A DNA stretch of 64,000 nucleotides from JAWKOK01 sp963765875 (GCA_963765875.1 CAVXYK010000015.1:1-64000), one strand, 5' to 3'; positions 51,544 through 61,918 are shown, counted from the first letter of the stretch. The notes: generated from the sequence alone by a model not told the origin. Program-made: numbers and translations.

Positions 51544-52365
51544 TTAACTATCTAGTTCCCCCTGCCCATAGACCGCCCCAATGCTCATCGAACGAAGAAA
51601 AGGTATGACGAAGAGCAGCGGGCCAAGGCCCAGAATCGCATAGATGCCCACCGAAGCGGCGTCGAGCTCTTGACCAAACCACGGCGCGATCAATGTGCCC
51701 AGCAACACAGAGAGTCCAAGGGCGCCTACCTTGATCAGGATCGGGATCACTAGGGCGTCACCGAGTGCTGCTTTCTTGAAAAGCAGCCCCGCCTCAATGG
51801 TCAGCAACGGCAGGAAGAAGGCCAGATCCAGGACGAAGATTGTACTTCCGTCCGGCGGAATCCGGCTGCGCATGGCAGGCAAGAGAATGCTGAGCCAGAG
51901 GAAGACAAACATGGCAACAAGCACCAGAAATAGAACTGCCGCCCCCCGCCGCAGAGGGTTTCGACCGTCCTTGGCACGGATGGCTGTCAGATCGGCACGC
52001 ATGAAAAAGCCGATCAACGAATAGACCGTCAGCCCAAGGATTGCAATGTAGAAGAGGAATAGCGGATTGTAGAGTCGTTCGAAGTTGTAGAGTGCGTAGG
52101 CGTAGAAGAGATAGCCGAGAAGACCGACCCAGATTAACCAGGTTGAGCCTGATCCCCGCCGAATGAACAGTATACAAACAATGAGGCCGATGGCCGCCAC
52201 GAGCGAGACGATATCCTGGCTGGCTGCGCCCGGCAATAACTTCTCCGGTGTGCCGGGCTGATAGACACTGAGATTCGCCAAACTGTATCCTGCGACACCC
52301 AGCGTAATAAATGCTGCCAAACCCGACAACAGGAAGAGAATCCTCCGATCAGATTGATTGACCAC
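51544..52365 (-). CDS. Polytopic membrane protein of unknown function
   Basis: 273 residues with seven or eight hydrophobic segments, for example ILFLLSGLAAFITLGVAGYSLA, DIVSLVAAIGLIVCILFI, PLFLFYIAILGLTVYSLIGFF and AAVLFLVLVAMFVFLWLSIL. The start is GTG at 52365 with AGGAGG nine bases upstream. No catalytic or transporter signature is seen. It follows the tubulin-like cluster on the same strand after a repeat element, so co-function is possible but weakly supported. Confidence 0.72.
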   Translation of the reverse strand: MVNQSDRRILFLLSGLAAFITLGVAGYSLANLSVYQPGTPEKLLPGAASQDIVSLVAAIGLIVCILFIRRGSGSTWLIWVGLLGYLFYAYALYNFERLYNPLFLFYIAILGLTVYSLIGFFMRADLTAIRAKDGRNPLRRGAAVLFLVLVAMFVFLWLSILLPAMRSRIPPDGSTIFVLDLAFFLPLLTIEAGLLFKKAALGDALVIPILIKVGALGLSVLLGTLIAPWFGQELDAASVGIYAILGLGPLLFVIPFLRSMSIGAVYGQGELDS

Positions 52366-52398
52366 GCTTCAAACCTCCTGTGCTGCTAGACATCTGAA

Positions 52399-52597
52399 AA
52401 AACATCTGTGGAAATCCCCTGATTATCTGTGTCCATCTGTGACTGAAATTAGTTTTTGCAGTGGAGTCATCTGTGACTCTACTGCAGAAAGGTCTTTTTC
52501 ACCACGGAGACACGGAGGGGCACAGAGGTTCACAGAGGAAAATCCTCTGATTATCTGTGTCCATCTGTGGCTAAAATTAGTTTTTGCAGTGGAGTCA
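52399..52597. repeat. One complete and one truncated miniature repeat, CACCACGGAG core
   Basis: The complete copy (52474-52597) has ends TGACTCTACTGCAGAAAGG and TTTTTGCAGTGGAGTCA. A partial copy of its right half (52399-52469), also ending TTTTTGCAGTGGAGTCA, lies directly before it. Together they fill the gap 52366-52667. Confidence 0.8.
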
Positions 52598-52667
52598 TCT
52601 GTGGCAAGTCCCTGAGTTCGGTTGCTGCTCAGATGCCATGGCAGTCAACAGCCTCTGGCTGACCACC

Positions 52668-53925
52668 CTATTGAACACGATATACCCGATCCTCGGGATC
52701 GCCACCCAATTGAATGAGCGCTCTTTCCTGGGGAAGCAGGTAGGTCATTTCAGCGCGATACCGTTGCATGCAATCGAGGTCTTCCAGCGCCAGGCCATGG
52801 ACGGTACGCACCACGGTCACACTGAACGGGTCCTGCGTGGGCAACAGCGCAAACTTGAATTCGTCGCGTAGCACGCCGCGCCAGATCGCTGTCGGGCGCG
52901 CCGCCCGCTGCCACGAAATCCACGGTGATGCCGTAGACTGCCAGCCGATCAGAGACGTCGTAGTTGGCTGTCGGTTTTGCTCGATTCCAGGTCGTCTCGA
53001 TGTAGCGACGCGTGGAGAAGGTCTTCGTGGTCTCGCGGGCCTGAGGCGTCATTTCCGGTGCAACAAGGATCTCCGGGTGGGGAGCATGACGGGTGTTGCC
53101 GTTAAGGGCGCGCAACTGCTTCTGGAGGTCGTTGGCATCGGCGGCAAAGCGCCAGAGCATATGCTCGACGCTATATTGCTCGGCGAACTCGGCGATGAGA
53201 TCAGCCCGACCGGGCTGGTAGCGCTCTAGGCTGACCGGAGCGACCGACTCGCGCACGGTCTCACGGATGAACTGGGCGATGGCTGTGGCGCGCCGGTTCT
53301 GACTCGCAGCGCTGCCGCCACGCGTGCTGCCCGGCAGTGAACGCAACATACGCGTCATGGCTCGTCGCCACTCGGGCTGTCCCCAGAGATGATCAAGGCG
53401 GTCTTCGCTGCGGAAGCCCTCGGCATCGATCTGCTCGCGCAGATAGCTGAGGGCCCGCGCCCAAAGCGCCTCATTCATGTGCGGTGTGTAGAGATAGTCC
53501 AGAGGCACATCCGGCGGCGGCACCGCGGGCATGGAGGGCGGCGTAGAAAGCGCATGTAGCTCTTGCCTGGCCTCGGCCAACATCTGCGCCCATTCATTCA
53601 GCAAGTCAAGCACCCGATCGACCAGACGCACCATGCCGTCGGTGGTGGTGCGCTGCAACAGATCGGTGAATTCGTCCTGCGCCAGTTCCACTCGCTGCTC
53701 GCGTAGACGCTGAATGCGGTTGCTGCGGAAGACAAAGGCGGCCAGGGCCGCGACCAGAACACCTGTAGCAAAGCCGGCCAAGGCGATGCCGTCATCAGCC
53801 CAACTCCAGGCGCCGCCGATCACCCACAGATAGCCGAGGGCCAACAGAGTGACGAGCGCGATGGCCACTACGGCGCGCAACATGGTGGCGGCAAGTGACG
53901 GCGTTCGGCTGGTCACACGCGGCAT
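52668..53925 (-). CDS. Two-TM protein of the tubulin-like cluster (frameshifted)
   Basis: About 420 residues over an indel near 52885. Two membrane helices lie at the N-terminus (AVVAIALVTLLALGYLWVIGG and GIALAGFATGVLVAALAAFVF). A Arg-rich helix and a long charged region with coiled-coil character follow (RLREQRVELAQDEFTDLLQ; LEDLDCMQRYRAEMTYLLPQERALIQL). There is no enzyme motif. Its start lies within the last codons of the degenerate tubulin-like gene, without a clear ribosome site. Given the indels in this window, it may really be the C-terminal part of that protein. A role as membrane anchor for the tubulin-like pair is inferred from topology and position. Confidence 0.7.
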
Positions 53926-55693
53926 AGCTGGCCGTCCAATCGCGGTGGGCCTGCTCCTGGCGAATGTCGAGCAGTTTGCGGCTTGAGGGTGTTGAGCGCG
54001 TCAATAGCCACAGCCGTTCCTGATCAACCACGGTTTTCCACAGCTCAACCTGATGCTCTGCGGCACTCAATCCTGACGGCGACGCCACAACAAGCTCGGT
54101 CAAATGGCTCTGGATCCGGCGCACCGTCTGGGGATAGACACGGTCATCCATGCTCTGTTCCGCCGAGGCCTGAGCCAGATCGACATCCAGCCCCCAGGCC
54201 TCGTCGATGGCGGCGGGCCCGGCTGCCAGCCCCAGATGCCCGGCCAGTTCGACCAAATGGTCGGAGAAGGTCGCGGGCCAACGATTGCCAGACAAACGGC
54301 GCATGGCTTTGTTGACCATATCGGGCAAGATGTAGGTGCGCGGCACCTTGAGATCTTCAATCGTTTTCGGTTTCTGATTGCTGTACAGATCCGGATGGCG
54401 CACAACCAACAGCGCCAATACTTTCTCAATCGTGAAGCCAAATTCGTTGAGGCTCTTGACCGCAGGCGCAACTGTCTGTCGCTGCAACGGATTAGAAGAA
54501 GGCGCGGGTGTGCTGCGCAAAACCCAATCGCGCACCAACCGACTCTCTTCCTGGCGGTTAACCGCATGCAGGATCTGGCTCACGGGCACATAATCGCTGG
54601 CAGCGCCGATCAGGCTGTAGGGACGCTTTTCACCGTGGTGAATACCGAGGCCAAGCTGTTCCTGGATGAAGAGATTGCCCCCGGCCACGATCATGGCCTC
54701 TAGCGCATTGCCTGCCTGAATCGCCAGTTCGTGGCTGTCGTCAGTGAGGCTCTGATTGCTCTTTTCCCGATCCAGCAGATAGACGAAGTCGAAGATCTCG
54801 TCCCCGATCTGATCAACCAGAGGAGAACCGGATTCGGCCACCCGCTTCTCCAATTGATCCATCTCAAGGTCCGTCTCGCCGATTCCACGATCGTCGCCAC
54901 GGTTGCGAAGTCCGGCCAGCAGTTCCAGTTCGCGCAGCGCTGCATAGGTAACGCCATCTTCCAGCGCCCGGCTGATGTCCGGCGCGTAGCTTCCGGTTGC
55001 GAAGATGCCGACCACCTGTGAGATATGGCGTCGGCCTGCCCGGTTCATCAACTGGGTGACGATGGGCCAGATGGGCGCGGTGGCCAAGGGTTCATAGAAT
55101 GGAGCCACGACATAGAGCGTCGTCTGCACAAACGGATCGTCGGGATCCAATAGATCATGGCGGATCGGGTCGAGCATGTGCATTTCGAGCAGGCGGGCCA
55201 AACGGTCCGCGTGCACCAGCGAGGTATTGAAGATGTCGTTTCGTGTGGCGTGGAGTTGCTTCTGCTTGCGATCCAGAACGACGCCTTTGCCCACGGACCG
55301 GAAGCCGCTGTCGTCAAAATCGAGCACCTGCAAATGGGGAGCGGTCGCCTTGAGCAGCGCCTCCGTGCGTCGCTCCGCTGCGGTCAGGGAGTTCGATTCA
55401 TCGCGCTGCTCATCCAGATGGGCCAGGACACGTTCAATGTAGAATGGCGGCAACTCGGCTTGGCCATTGGGCTGCAGCAGATGCAGTTGGGCCCTGTCTT
55501 TGGCGTCCAGCACCGGCTCAGAAATGACTGCGCCGAAGCGCGTGATCGACTCCAGATCCGGCCCGATGGCCCCAAGCGCTGCGCGCTGTTCCTGGGCCGC
55601 CTGCAAGCGCGGTAACAGGTGGAACATGACCTGCATGCCCCACCCACCAAAACATAAGATTGCCGCTCTACTCTGTGTGTAGCTGATTTGCAT
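53795..55693 (-). CDS. Degenerate tubulin-like protein (paralogue without the GTP-binding loop)
   Basis: 632 codons open, of which about 590 look real; the last 43 overlap the TM coding frame. The N-terminus AAILCFGGWGMQVMFHLLPRL (residues 10-30) matches the glycine-rich first motif of its neighbour. VVGIFATGSYAPDISRALEDGVTYAALRELELL and EIFDFVYLLDREKSNQSLTDDSHELA align with the neighbour's VGIFFLPDVLEAEISSD and DFIFLVGRTNRDGG blocks. Where the neighbour has the tubulin loop CGGTGAG, this protein has YVVAPFYEPLATAPIW (193-209), with no glycine run. It is therefore probably GTPase-dead and a partner or regulator of the intact paralogue. No ribosome site is seen before ATG 55693. Confidence 0.72.
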   Translation of the reverse strand: MQISYTQSRAAILCFGGWGMQVMFHLLPRLQAAQEQRAALGAIGPDLESITRFGAVISEPVLDAKDRAQLHLLQPNGQAELPPFYIERVLAHLDEQRDESNSLTAAERRTEALLKATAPHLQVLDFDDSGFRSVGKGVVLDRKQKQLHATRNDIFNTSLVHADRLARLLEMHMLDPIRHDLLDPDDPFVQTTLYVVAPFYEPLATAPIWPIVTQLMNRAGRRHISQVVGIFATGSYAPDISRALEDGVTYAALRELELLAGLRNRGDDRGIGETDLEMDQLEKRVAESGSPLVDQIGDEIFDFVYLLDREKSNQSLTDDSHELAIQAGNALEAMIVAGGNLFIQEQLGLGIHHGEKRPYSLIGAASDYVPVSQILHAVNRQEESRLVRDWVLRSTPAPSSNPLQRQTVAPAVKSLNEFGFTIEKVLALLVVRHPDLYSNQKPKTIEDLKVPRTYILPDMVNKAMRRLSGNRWPATFSDHLVELAGHLGLAAGPAAIDEAWGLDVDLAQASAEQSMDDRVYPQTVRRIQSHLTELVVASPSGLSAAEHQVELWKTVVDQERLWLLTRSTPSSRKLLDIRQEQAHRDWTASYAACDQPNAVTCRHHVARRSGHRARHSVGPRLSVGDRRRLELG

Positions 55694-55743
55694 TTGGTTT
55701 CAGCCGCATATGAACACAGGTGCACGCGAATGACTCTTCTTCG

Positions 55744-55799
55744 TTGACAATTGAACGTTGACAATTGTCAATTGATCATTGTCAACGTTCAATTGTCAA
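55744..55799. repeat. 22-bp perfect inverted repeat spanning the tubulin-like gene stop
   Basis: TTGACAATTGAACGTTGACA and two further bases (55744-55765) pair perfectly with 55778-55799 across a 12-base spacer. The last codons and TGA of the intact tubulin-like gene lie in the right arm. The AT-rich stem contrasts with the surrounding 60% GC. Confidence 0.8.
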
Positions 55800-58314
55800 T
55801 GACCCTTGTAGGTAACGGCTCTTCCTCAAGTGTAATATCCGGCAGATTCACCCAATCAGGATTCAAGTGGAATTCTTGCCTGATCGGAAAATCAAGGGTG
55901 TTTTCATACTGAGCTCGATATTCGTCCATGCGCTCAAGCAACATCACAGGCAGCCCATGCACGATCCAGACTGCGTCAGTGCGTGTGTGATCGCCGGTCG
56001 GCACCCACTTGAAATCCTCCAGCCCCACAGTCGCCGCCATCAAACCGGGATCATCCTGCCGGTTGGTGGGTACAGCGGCCAGTCGAATGTGCTCCAGGTT
56101 CGATTCATGAAAACTAAAGCGGTCGGCGTCCCAGCGGATGTAGGGATTGAGCCGCCCCAGCCACTGGTGGATGCGGTTGTCGGGCCGCTGGCGGACGCGC
56201 TCGACTTCCTGATCGCGCTGGGTATTGATGATGTGGTTGATGTCAACCGCGTCGGCCACACGCCTGCGCAGCGCGCTGTTGGCAGCCACGGCTTCGACCA
56301 TACGTGTGTAGATCTGCTCCGCATCAATCACGCGGGCGCCCTGCACCAACTGGGCAAAGAGCGGATTGAGCGCCGCCTGCCAATCCTCAGCCGTGATCGT
56401 CGACCCGGCGAGCCGGTAGAAGGCGCTCAGATAGTCACGCCCGACTGCGCCGGTCTCCAGTTCGTAGTAGGTGCTCGTTGTGGCGCTGCCGTCAGGGATG
56501 CGCGGGTCAATACGCTCGGCCATGCGATCGGCATCCTGGTTGGCGCGGGCCAGCGCCAGCGTCGTGGCATCGATCTGGCTGCGCAGCGCATCGCGCATGA
56601 GCGATGCCTGTTTGCCCAGCTGTTCGACTAGCGCCCGTTCCAATGCATCACGTTGCTGATAGAGTCTGGCGTGTGCCTTGCGCGTGGCCATGTCACTGGC
56701 CCGTTCCTTGGCCTGCCTTGGGCTGAAGGCCGTCATCATCAGGTCGCCGAAGCCGCTGCCCACCTGGCGCATCTGCTCTGCGAAACCGCCCTCCTGGGCC
56801 AACACCTTGCGCCAGCGTGTGCGGTCTTCCTCGGTGACCGGCGAGCCGTTGATCAGGAACAGCCGTTGGCGCGGCAGTGATTCGGTCGGCGCCGTGGCCG
56901 GCGTGGACGGACTCATCAGGTCGCACAGGGTAATCGCCCCGCGAATGCCCGTGTCAATGAGCGCCTGCTGCACGGCCTGCTGCACCGGCTCCCAGAAACT
57001 GTACCAGGCGCCATTCTGCTCCTCGATTTCGCTGCGAATGGCATCGAGTCGCTCGTTGTCCAGCGCAGCATAGCGAGAGACCAACTGGGACAGCAGACTT
57101 TGCCAGATCGCAAAGACGCGCTGGATATCGCCCGCCGTCGGTCCAGTGCGCGGGTCGCTCAGCGACGGTCCCGCTGCAAAACGACGAACAAGATCGGCTA
57201 CAAAGGCGCGCTGCCAGAAATCGACCAACGCCTCGCGCGGTGCGACAAGCGCCGAGGTCGCAAAGCCGCTGTAGACCAGAAAATGGCCGCGGGAGCCGTT
57301 GACCGCGTCTTTGGGGCGGTCCAAGGCGGACGGGCGTGTCCCGGTCACCTCGCCGGCTGCGCCGCCCATATCGTACATGCGCTCGCGCACCACATTCACT
57401 TCCAGGCCCAGAATCTCGTTACTGAGATGACTGATGGCAGTCAGCTGGATCATGTGTGCAGCCATCTGTTCGGCGTCGGACTTGCGTGCCAGGCTGCCGC
57501 CGTCGCGGTTAGTGCGCCCCACCAGGAAGATGAAGTCAAAGGGTGCGTAGGGCGTGTCCGGCAATTCGCGCTGCTCGCTGGGATAGAGTGCCTTGAACTG
57601 CTGAGTCTCCTGGAAATAGTTGAGTTCCTTGAGCGCTGCGTAGGCGTTGGCTCGAATACGACGACGCTGCAAGTCACTGGAAATCTCGGCCTCCAGTACG
57701 TCGGGCAAAAAGAAGATACCGACGATGCGGGCGTTGTTGCGCACCTGGGCGCGGATGCGATGAACCGTGTCCATGAACATGCCTGCGCCGGTACCGCCGC
57801 AAAGGCTGCTGACGACATAGATCAACTGGTAGTTGCCGACCACAGGAAAGCCGCGGTTCTGGGCCGTCTCCATGTCTCGGATCTTATCCAAGTTAGTGAG
57901 TTTGGTCTCAAGCAACTGCTTGAAGGTGACATAGTTGCGGAAGAAAGAGAGCCTGCCAATCGGACGCAGCTGTTTGGCCCCATTGTGGATGTAGCCAAGC
58001 GGGATCGACGGGTAATTCCACCAGCGTGCGATCTCCGGATGTTGATCCAGATTCGAGACCAGGCGCGTGGCATCGAACTTGCCCATGTAGGCGAATTCGT
58101 CGGCAAAGAGCGGCTCCTGATCCAGACGATTGACCAGCGGCTCGGTATCCAGCGCCATGAGCTGGATCATGCCCGGCAACGGATCTCCGCCCCAGACGTT
58201 GCGGAAGCGACGCTTGACCGCACGCACAGTGTTGGTCCCCATACCGCCCACGCCGACAACCATGGTCGGGTAGATGGTGGGTTTGTCAAAACGAACTGAT
58301 TGACTGTCTGTCAT
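55789..58314 (-). CDS. Tubulin/FtsZ-like GTPase (Tubulin_2 / FtsZ-like family)
   Basis: 841 residues. The N-terminus YPTMVVGVGGMGTNTVRAVK (residues 16-35) is the first glycine-rich nucleotide motif. QLIYVVSSLCGGTGAGMFMDTV (163-184) contains the tubulin signature loop GGTGxG. IVGIFFLPDVLEAEISSDLQRRRIRANAYAALKELNYF and DFIFLVGRTNRDGG are further core blocks, the last resembling the catalytic N-x-D loop. After about residue 330 there is a long helical region unlike FtsZ (DMATRKAHARLYQQRDALERALVEQL). The ATG has AGGA seven bases upstream. It lies between the VWA gene and the degenerate paralogue. Polymer formation and membrane remodelling are inferred from the family, not shown here. Confidence 0.85.
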   Translation of the reverse strand: MTDSQSVRFDKPTIYPTMVVGVGGMGTNTVRAVKRRFRNVWGGDPLPGMIQLMALDTEPLVNRLDQEPLFADEFAYMGKFDATRLVSNLDQHPEIARWWNYPSIPLGYIHNGAKQLRPIGRLSFFRNYVTFKQLLETKLTNLDKIRDMETAQNRGFPVVGNYQLIYVVSSLCGGTGAGMFMDTVHRIRAQVRNNARIVGIFFLPDVLEAEISSDLQRRRIRANAYAALKELNYFQETQQFKALYPSEQRELPDTPYAPFDFIFLVGRTNRDGGSLARKSDAEQMAAHMIQLTAISHLSNEILGLEVNVVRERMYDMGGAAGEVTGTRPSALDRPKDAVNGSRGHFLVYSGFATSALVAPREALVDFWQRAFVADLVRRFAAGPSLSDPRTGPTAGDIQRVFAIWQSLLSQLVSRYAALDNERLDAIRSEIEEQNGAWYSFWEPVQQAVQQALIDTGIRGAITLCDLMSPSTPATAPTESLPRQRLFLINGSPVTEEDRTRWRKVLAQEGGFAEQMRQVGSGFGDLMMTAFSPRQAKERASDMATRKAHARLYQQRDALERALVEQLGKQASLMRDALRSQIDATTLALARANQDADRMAERIDPRIPDGSATTSTYYELETGAVGRDYLSAFYRLAGSTITAEDWQAALNPLFAQLVQGARVIDAEQIYTRMVEAVAANSALRRRVADAVDINHIINTQRDQEVERVRQRPDNRIHQWLGRLNPYIRWDADRFSFHESNLEHIRLAAVPTNRQDDPGLMAATVGLEDFKWVPTGDHTRTDAVWIVHGLPVMLLERMDEYRAQYENTLDFPIRQEFHLNPDWVNLPDITLEEEPLPTRVIDN

Positions 58315-58339
58315 TGAGTTTCCTTGAATTTGTCACAGA

Positions 58340-58568
58340 TGACTCTACTGCAAGAAGGTCCGGTTCACCACAGAGACACAGAGAAGGCACAGAGTCCACA
58401 GAGGAAAAGCTCTGCCAACATCTGTTTATCTGCGTCCCTCTGTAGCTGAATCGTTGTTCTTACAGCAGAATCACAGATGGACACAGATTGTCAGAGGATT
58501 TTCCTCTGTGACCCTCCGTGTCTCCTCCGTGTCTCCGTGGTGAAAAAGCCCTGTTTGCAGTGGCGTCA
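58340..58568. repeat. Composite miniature repeat, one forward and one inverted copy
   Basis: The forward copy (58340-58473) starts TGACTCTACTGCAAGAAGG, has CACCACAGAGACACAGAGAA, and ends TTACAGCAGAATCA. An inverted copy follows with CTCCGTGTCTCCGTGGTGA and ends TTTGCAGTGGCGTCA. It fills the gap 58315-58617 between the VWA and tubulin-like genes. Confidence 0.8.
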
Positions 58569-58617
58569 TCTGTGACAGAAAATTCCCCTCTGCCGACGAG
58601 ACCAGTTGGCATTCCGT

Positions 58618-61600
58618 CTACCATCCGGCGCTCCATGGGTCGCCAATGTCGTCGGCAGAGAGCGAGGTCGAAGATGGGCTGTCGCCTGAACCTTGCGTCG
58701 GCATGCCCCACTCCGAGCTGCCCCAGACCGCTTGATTGCCGGGGACATTGACCGGCACAAAGGGCTGTTGGGCCGCGTTGGCATCAGCGTTCATGCTGCC
58801 GTTCATCTGCATGGCCGCGGCCATGGCGGCCTCTTCAATCTCCTCGTCATCGATACCGCGACTCCGGATACGCGCCACGATGATCAGCAGCAGCAGCAGC
58901 GTGAGCGGAATCGAAAGCAACGCCTGCGGCATGCCGTAGATCGGCATAGCAATGGGCAATACGTAGCGCTGCAAAACGCTGGGGCTGCGGAAGCTAAGGC
59001 CCGCCGTCTGCACATCGCCGGGCAGGCCGGCAATGCTGACTGCCAGGTCGCCGCTGTAGAAGCTGCCGCCCAACGGATCGTTGGGAATGCGAGAACGCAC
59101 GACAAAGGTGATCGGCACCTCATACAGCCCGGCCTCATTGGGTGCATCGGTGATCTCCACCGGCGTCATTTCCAACTCTGTCTCGGTCAGCGTGACTGCC
59201 CCCTCGTCAGTTTCGCCGTTAGCCGTGATCTCCTCCATCTGCACAACGAAGGGCGTCTGCCCGTTGAAGCGCAGAAGCAGCGTACCCGTGGCCCGAGCGC
59301 CGGCATCCTGAAGGTCGCCAAGATTCAGATCGCTGCCCGCCAGCGACCATTCGACTTCATCGACACGCGTGCGCCACTCGACTGTGGACGGCAAAACATC
59401 GTAGTCGCCGTCCGGACCGGAGAGCGTTATGCCACCGGTACAAGTTGCAGGCTGAATCGGTCCGGTACTGGTCAGGCTGAGCGGCAGGATGTAGGCGCCG
59501 TCGCGCTGTTGAAGGGCTCCAGCCTCGATGGTGATGTCCGCACAGGAACTGTCGGCCAATGTGGCGGCGATGTCAAATGGACTGCCGACGAAGCCAAGCT
59601 GCACCTCTGCATTTTGGTTCAACCGGAAATTTGGCGAGGTTTCGAACTGGGTCTGTCCAAAATCAACCATCTGTTCGTCGACACGGGCCAGCGGCCGCGG
59701 TACGGAGATGGAAACCGGCAGCGTGGCGCCGGGACGTATCTCCACATCCATGGGCAGGCCGCTGGGGCTGGTGGCTGAGAGCGAAGATCTCACCGGCATA
59801 GTCCCCTGGCCGCAATGTTTGCAGTCCATCGACCTTGAGCATTGCCTGTAGGCTGCCCTCCTCCGGTACTTCCTCGCTGAAATTGAGCGAGACCGTGGCA
59901 ACCGGCTCATCACTGTCGACTGCACGCAGCACAGCCGACGCAGCCAGGACACCGATGGGATCGATGGTGCCGGACGAGAGTTCAATGGGCCAGCCCTCCG
60001 GCGGCATGTTGGCCAGATCGAGCTCAGCCGGCAGGCCACGCAGGTAGACGGCAGGCGCCAGTCCCAGATCGGTCTGCACCCAGTCGCTGAAACGGATGCC
60101 GTCCTGCTGGCCTTGGACCACGTAGGTGATGCGATAGGACCGTCCATCACCTGGGATGAAGTTGTTATCGGTACAGAGTCGATCGGCGCATTGCATTGTG
60201 GCCTGGTAGACCAGCTTGCCGTTGCCCGCTTCATCAAGTGATTCATCACTGACGTAGACGGTTGCCGCCATGTCCTGGACATCGCCGCCACCGAAGCCGA
60301 CTTGGAGCGGCAGATGCCCATTGGTCAACAGATCGGCGCTGTCGCCGACAGGCGAAAAGACCTCGGCCCGCGGCAGATCCGGACGAGACTCGATGCGGAA
60401 GGTGCGAACGAGTTGCAGGGGTTCTTCATCGCCGCCTAGTTGGATCTGGACGTCGGACGGCAGATCGCTCGGAAGCAGCGCGCGATGCCCATCTGTTCCA
60501 AAAGCGGTAAATTCGCCCTGGTCTTCCAGAAAGAGCGGCTCGCCAATCCCGGGACCGGTGCCGCGGGCGATGAGCAGCGGCGTCTTACCTTCGGGGTAAT
60601 AGCGTGTGGACGCAGGGCTGTTGGCCACGCTGGGCGGCGGATTGAGCAGGAGCGGATAGCTATCGGCTTGAACGACGACAAAGCCGTTTCGATCGAGCGT
60701 ATTGGCCGTCCAACGCCCGGCGGTCAGATCGCTGCCGGCCACAAGATTGACGTCGATGTTGGGATCCCGCAGTGCTGCCACAGGCAAGGTCGGCGTCCCA
60801 TCGCGCTTGACACTGAGCAGGTTGGCGCTTGAGGTGACGTAGGCCAACTGGCGCGCACCATGGGCGTCGCGTGTGACCAGTTGCAGCGCGCCCGCACCAT
60901 CTCGCTCGGTGATGATCGAGCGGTCGGGCTTCATATCGGTGAGCAGTTCGCTGAAGATGCGCAGCAGATCCGGCGCGGTTGCCGCTTCATTCACGCCCTT
61001 GCCCACGAGGTCCATCTGGGCCAGATCCTCGCGCAGAAATTCGCCTGAACAGCCTGCCGTGGGATTGCAAAGCACGACGGGAAAGGTCAGGACATCGTCG
61101 GCGGCAAGTTGGCCAAATTGCTCGATGATGCGTGGCTTCTGGTCCGGCACGCCGGCCTGCTCGCTTGGCTCGCCGTCGGTCAGCAACAGCAGATATTGGC
61201 TGCGGCCTGCCTCGCGTCCGTCTTCAAGCAATTGGATCGCTCTGTCCAAGCCCAGGTCGATACGCGTATAGCCGCGCTCGAAATAGCTCTCTGGCTGCTG
61301 CAGCGAGTCGATGAGCCGCCTGCGGTTCTCATCTGAACCGACGGGCTGGAGCGTGCCCAGGTCGCCGATTCCGGCAGCATCACTATCGAAGCGCACGACT
61401 GCCACACGATCTTGCTCGTCGACCAATTGAAGTAGAAGCCGTGCGGCGCTGTAGCGCAGCGCAGCGGGGTCGCTTGGCAGGTTGGGGCTGGGCGAGCCGC
61501 AAGGCGGGTTGAACGGCGGTCGATCTTGGGGCCATGGCCAGCAGGTGGCCATGCTGCCCGAGTCGTCAAGCAGGACGACGACGTCGATAGGCTCGGTGGC

Positions 61601-61732
61601 TGCGTCTGTGTTGATAGATGTGGAGACGATCTGGGAGACAGGCGCGGCAGAAACCGGCGGTGAGATGCTAAAAAAGCCAATCACGGAAAATATGATTATT
61701 ACTACAAAGACGGAGGGACTAATGGTCTTCAA
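58618..61732 (-). CDS. Membrane-anchored von Willebrand factor A protein (frameshifted)
   Basis: About 1037 residues over a one-base indel near 59778. A signal or TM segment (VFVVIIIFSVIGFFSI) leads to a VWA domain with complete MIDAS: DDSGSM at 56-61, the Thr in RGYTRIDLGLD, and LLTDGEPS. Extracytoplasmic beta-rich domains follow. A single TM helix (IPLTLLLLLIIVARI) comes about 100 residues before the end, and the acidic, Asn/Gln/Ser-rich tail faces the cytoplasm. Eight cysteines come in four close pairs (CWPWPQDRPPFNPPC, CNPTAGC, CADRLC, and one pair about 50 residues apart), suggesting disulfides. The TTG start at 61732 is uncertain. It is the first gene of the tubulin-like cluster and could pass an external contact to the cytoplasmic polymer. 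Confidence 0.85.
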
Positions 61733-61918
61733 GACATTTTCTCAACACAATTCAGAATCGTTTAGACTCGACTGAATTGCAACGAAACAGTTGTTCGCTT
61801 TGTTCCGACGATAAGGCGTGCAGTCAGCCAGGGCTTCAGGCCAATCCAGAGAGATAAATATACGCTACAAGATCATCCCTGCCTGGAATGGCATGAGGCT
61901 TTGCCAACGCCCGTTTAG

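Noticed and set aside
57100..58299. Open frame of about 400 codons on the plus strand opposite the tubulin-like gene
   Set aside because: The minus-strand frame has clear tubulin motifs; the opposite frame is a GC-rich codon shadow without recognisable sequence.
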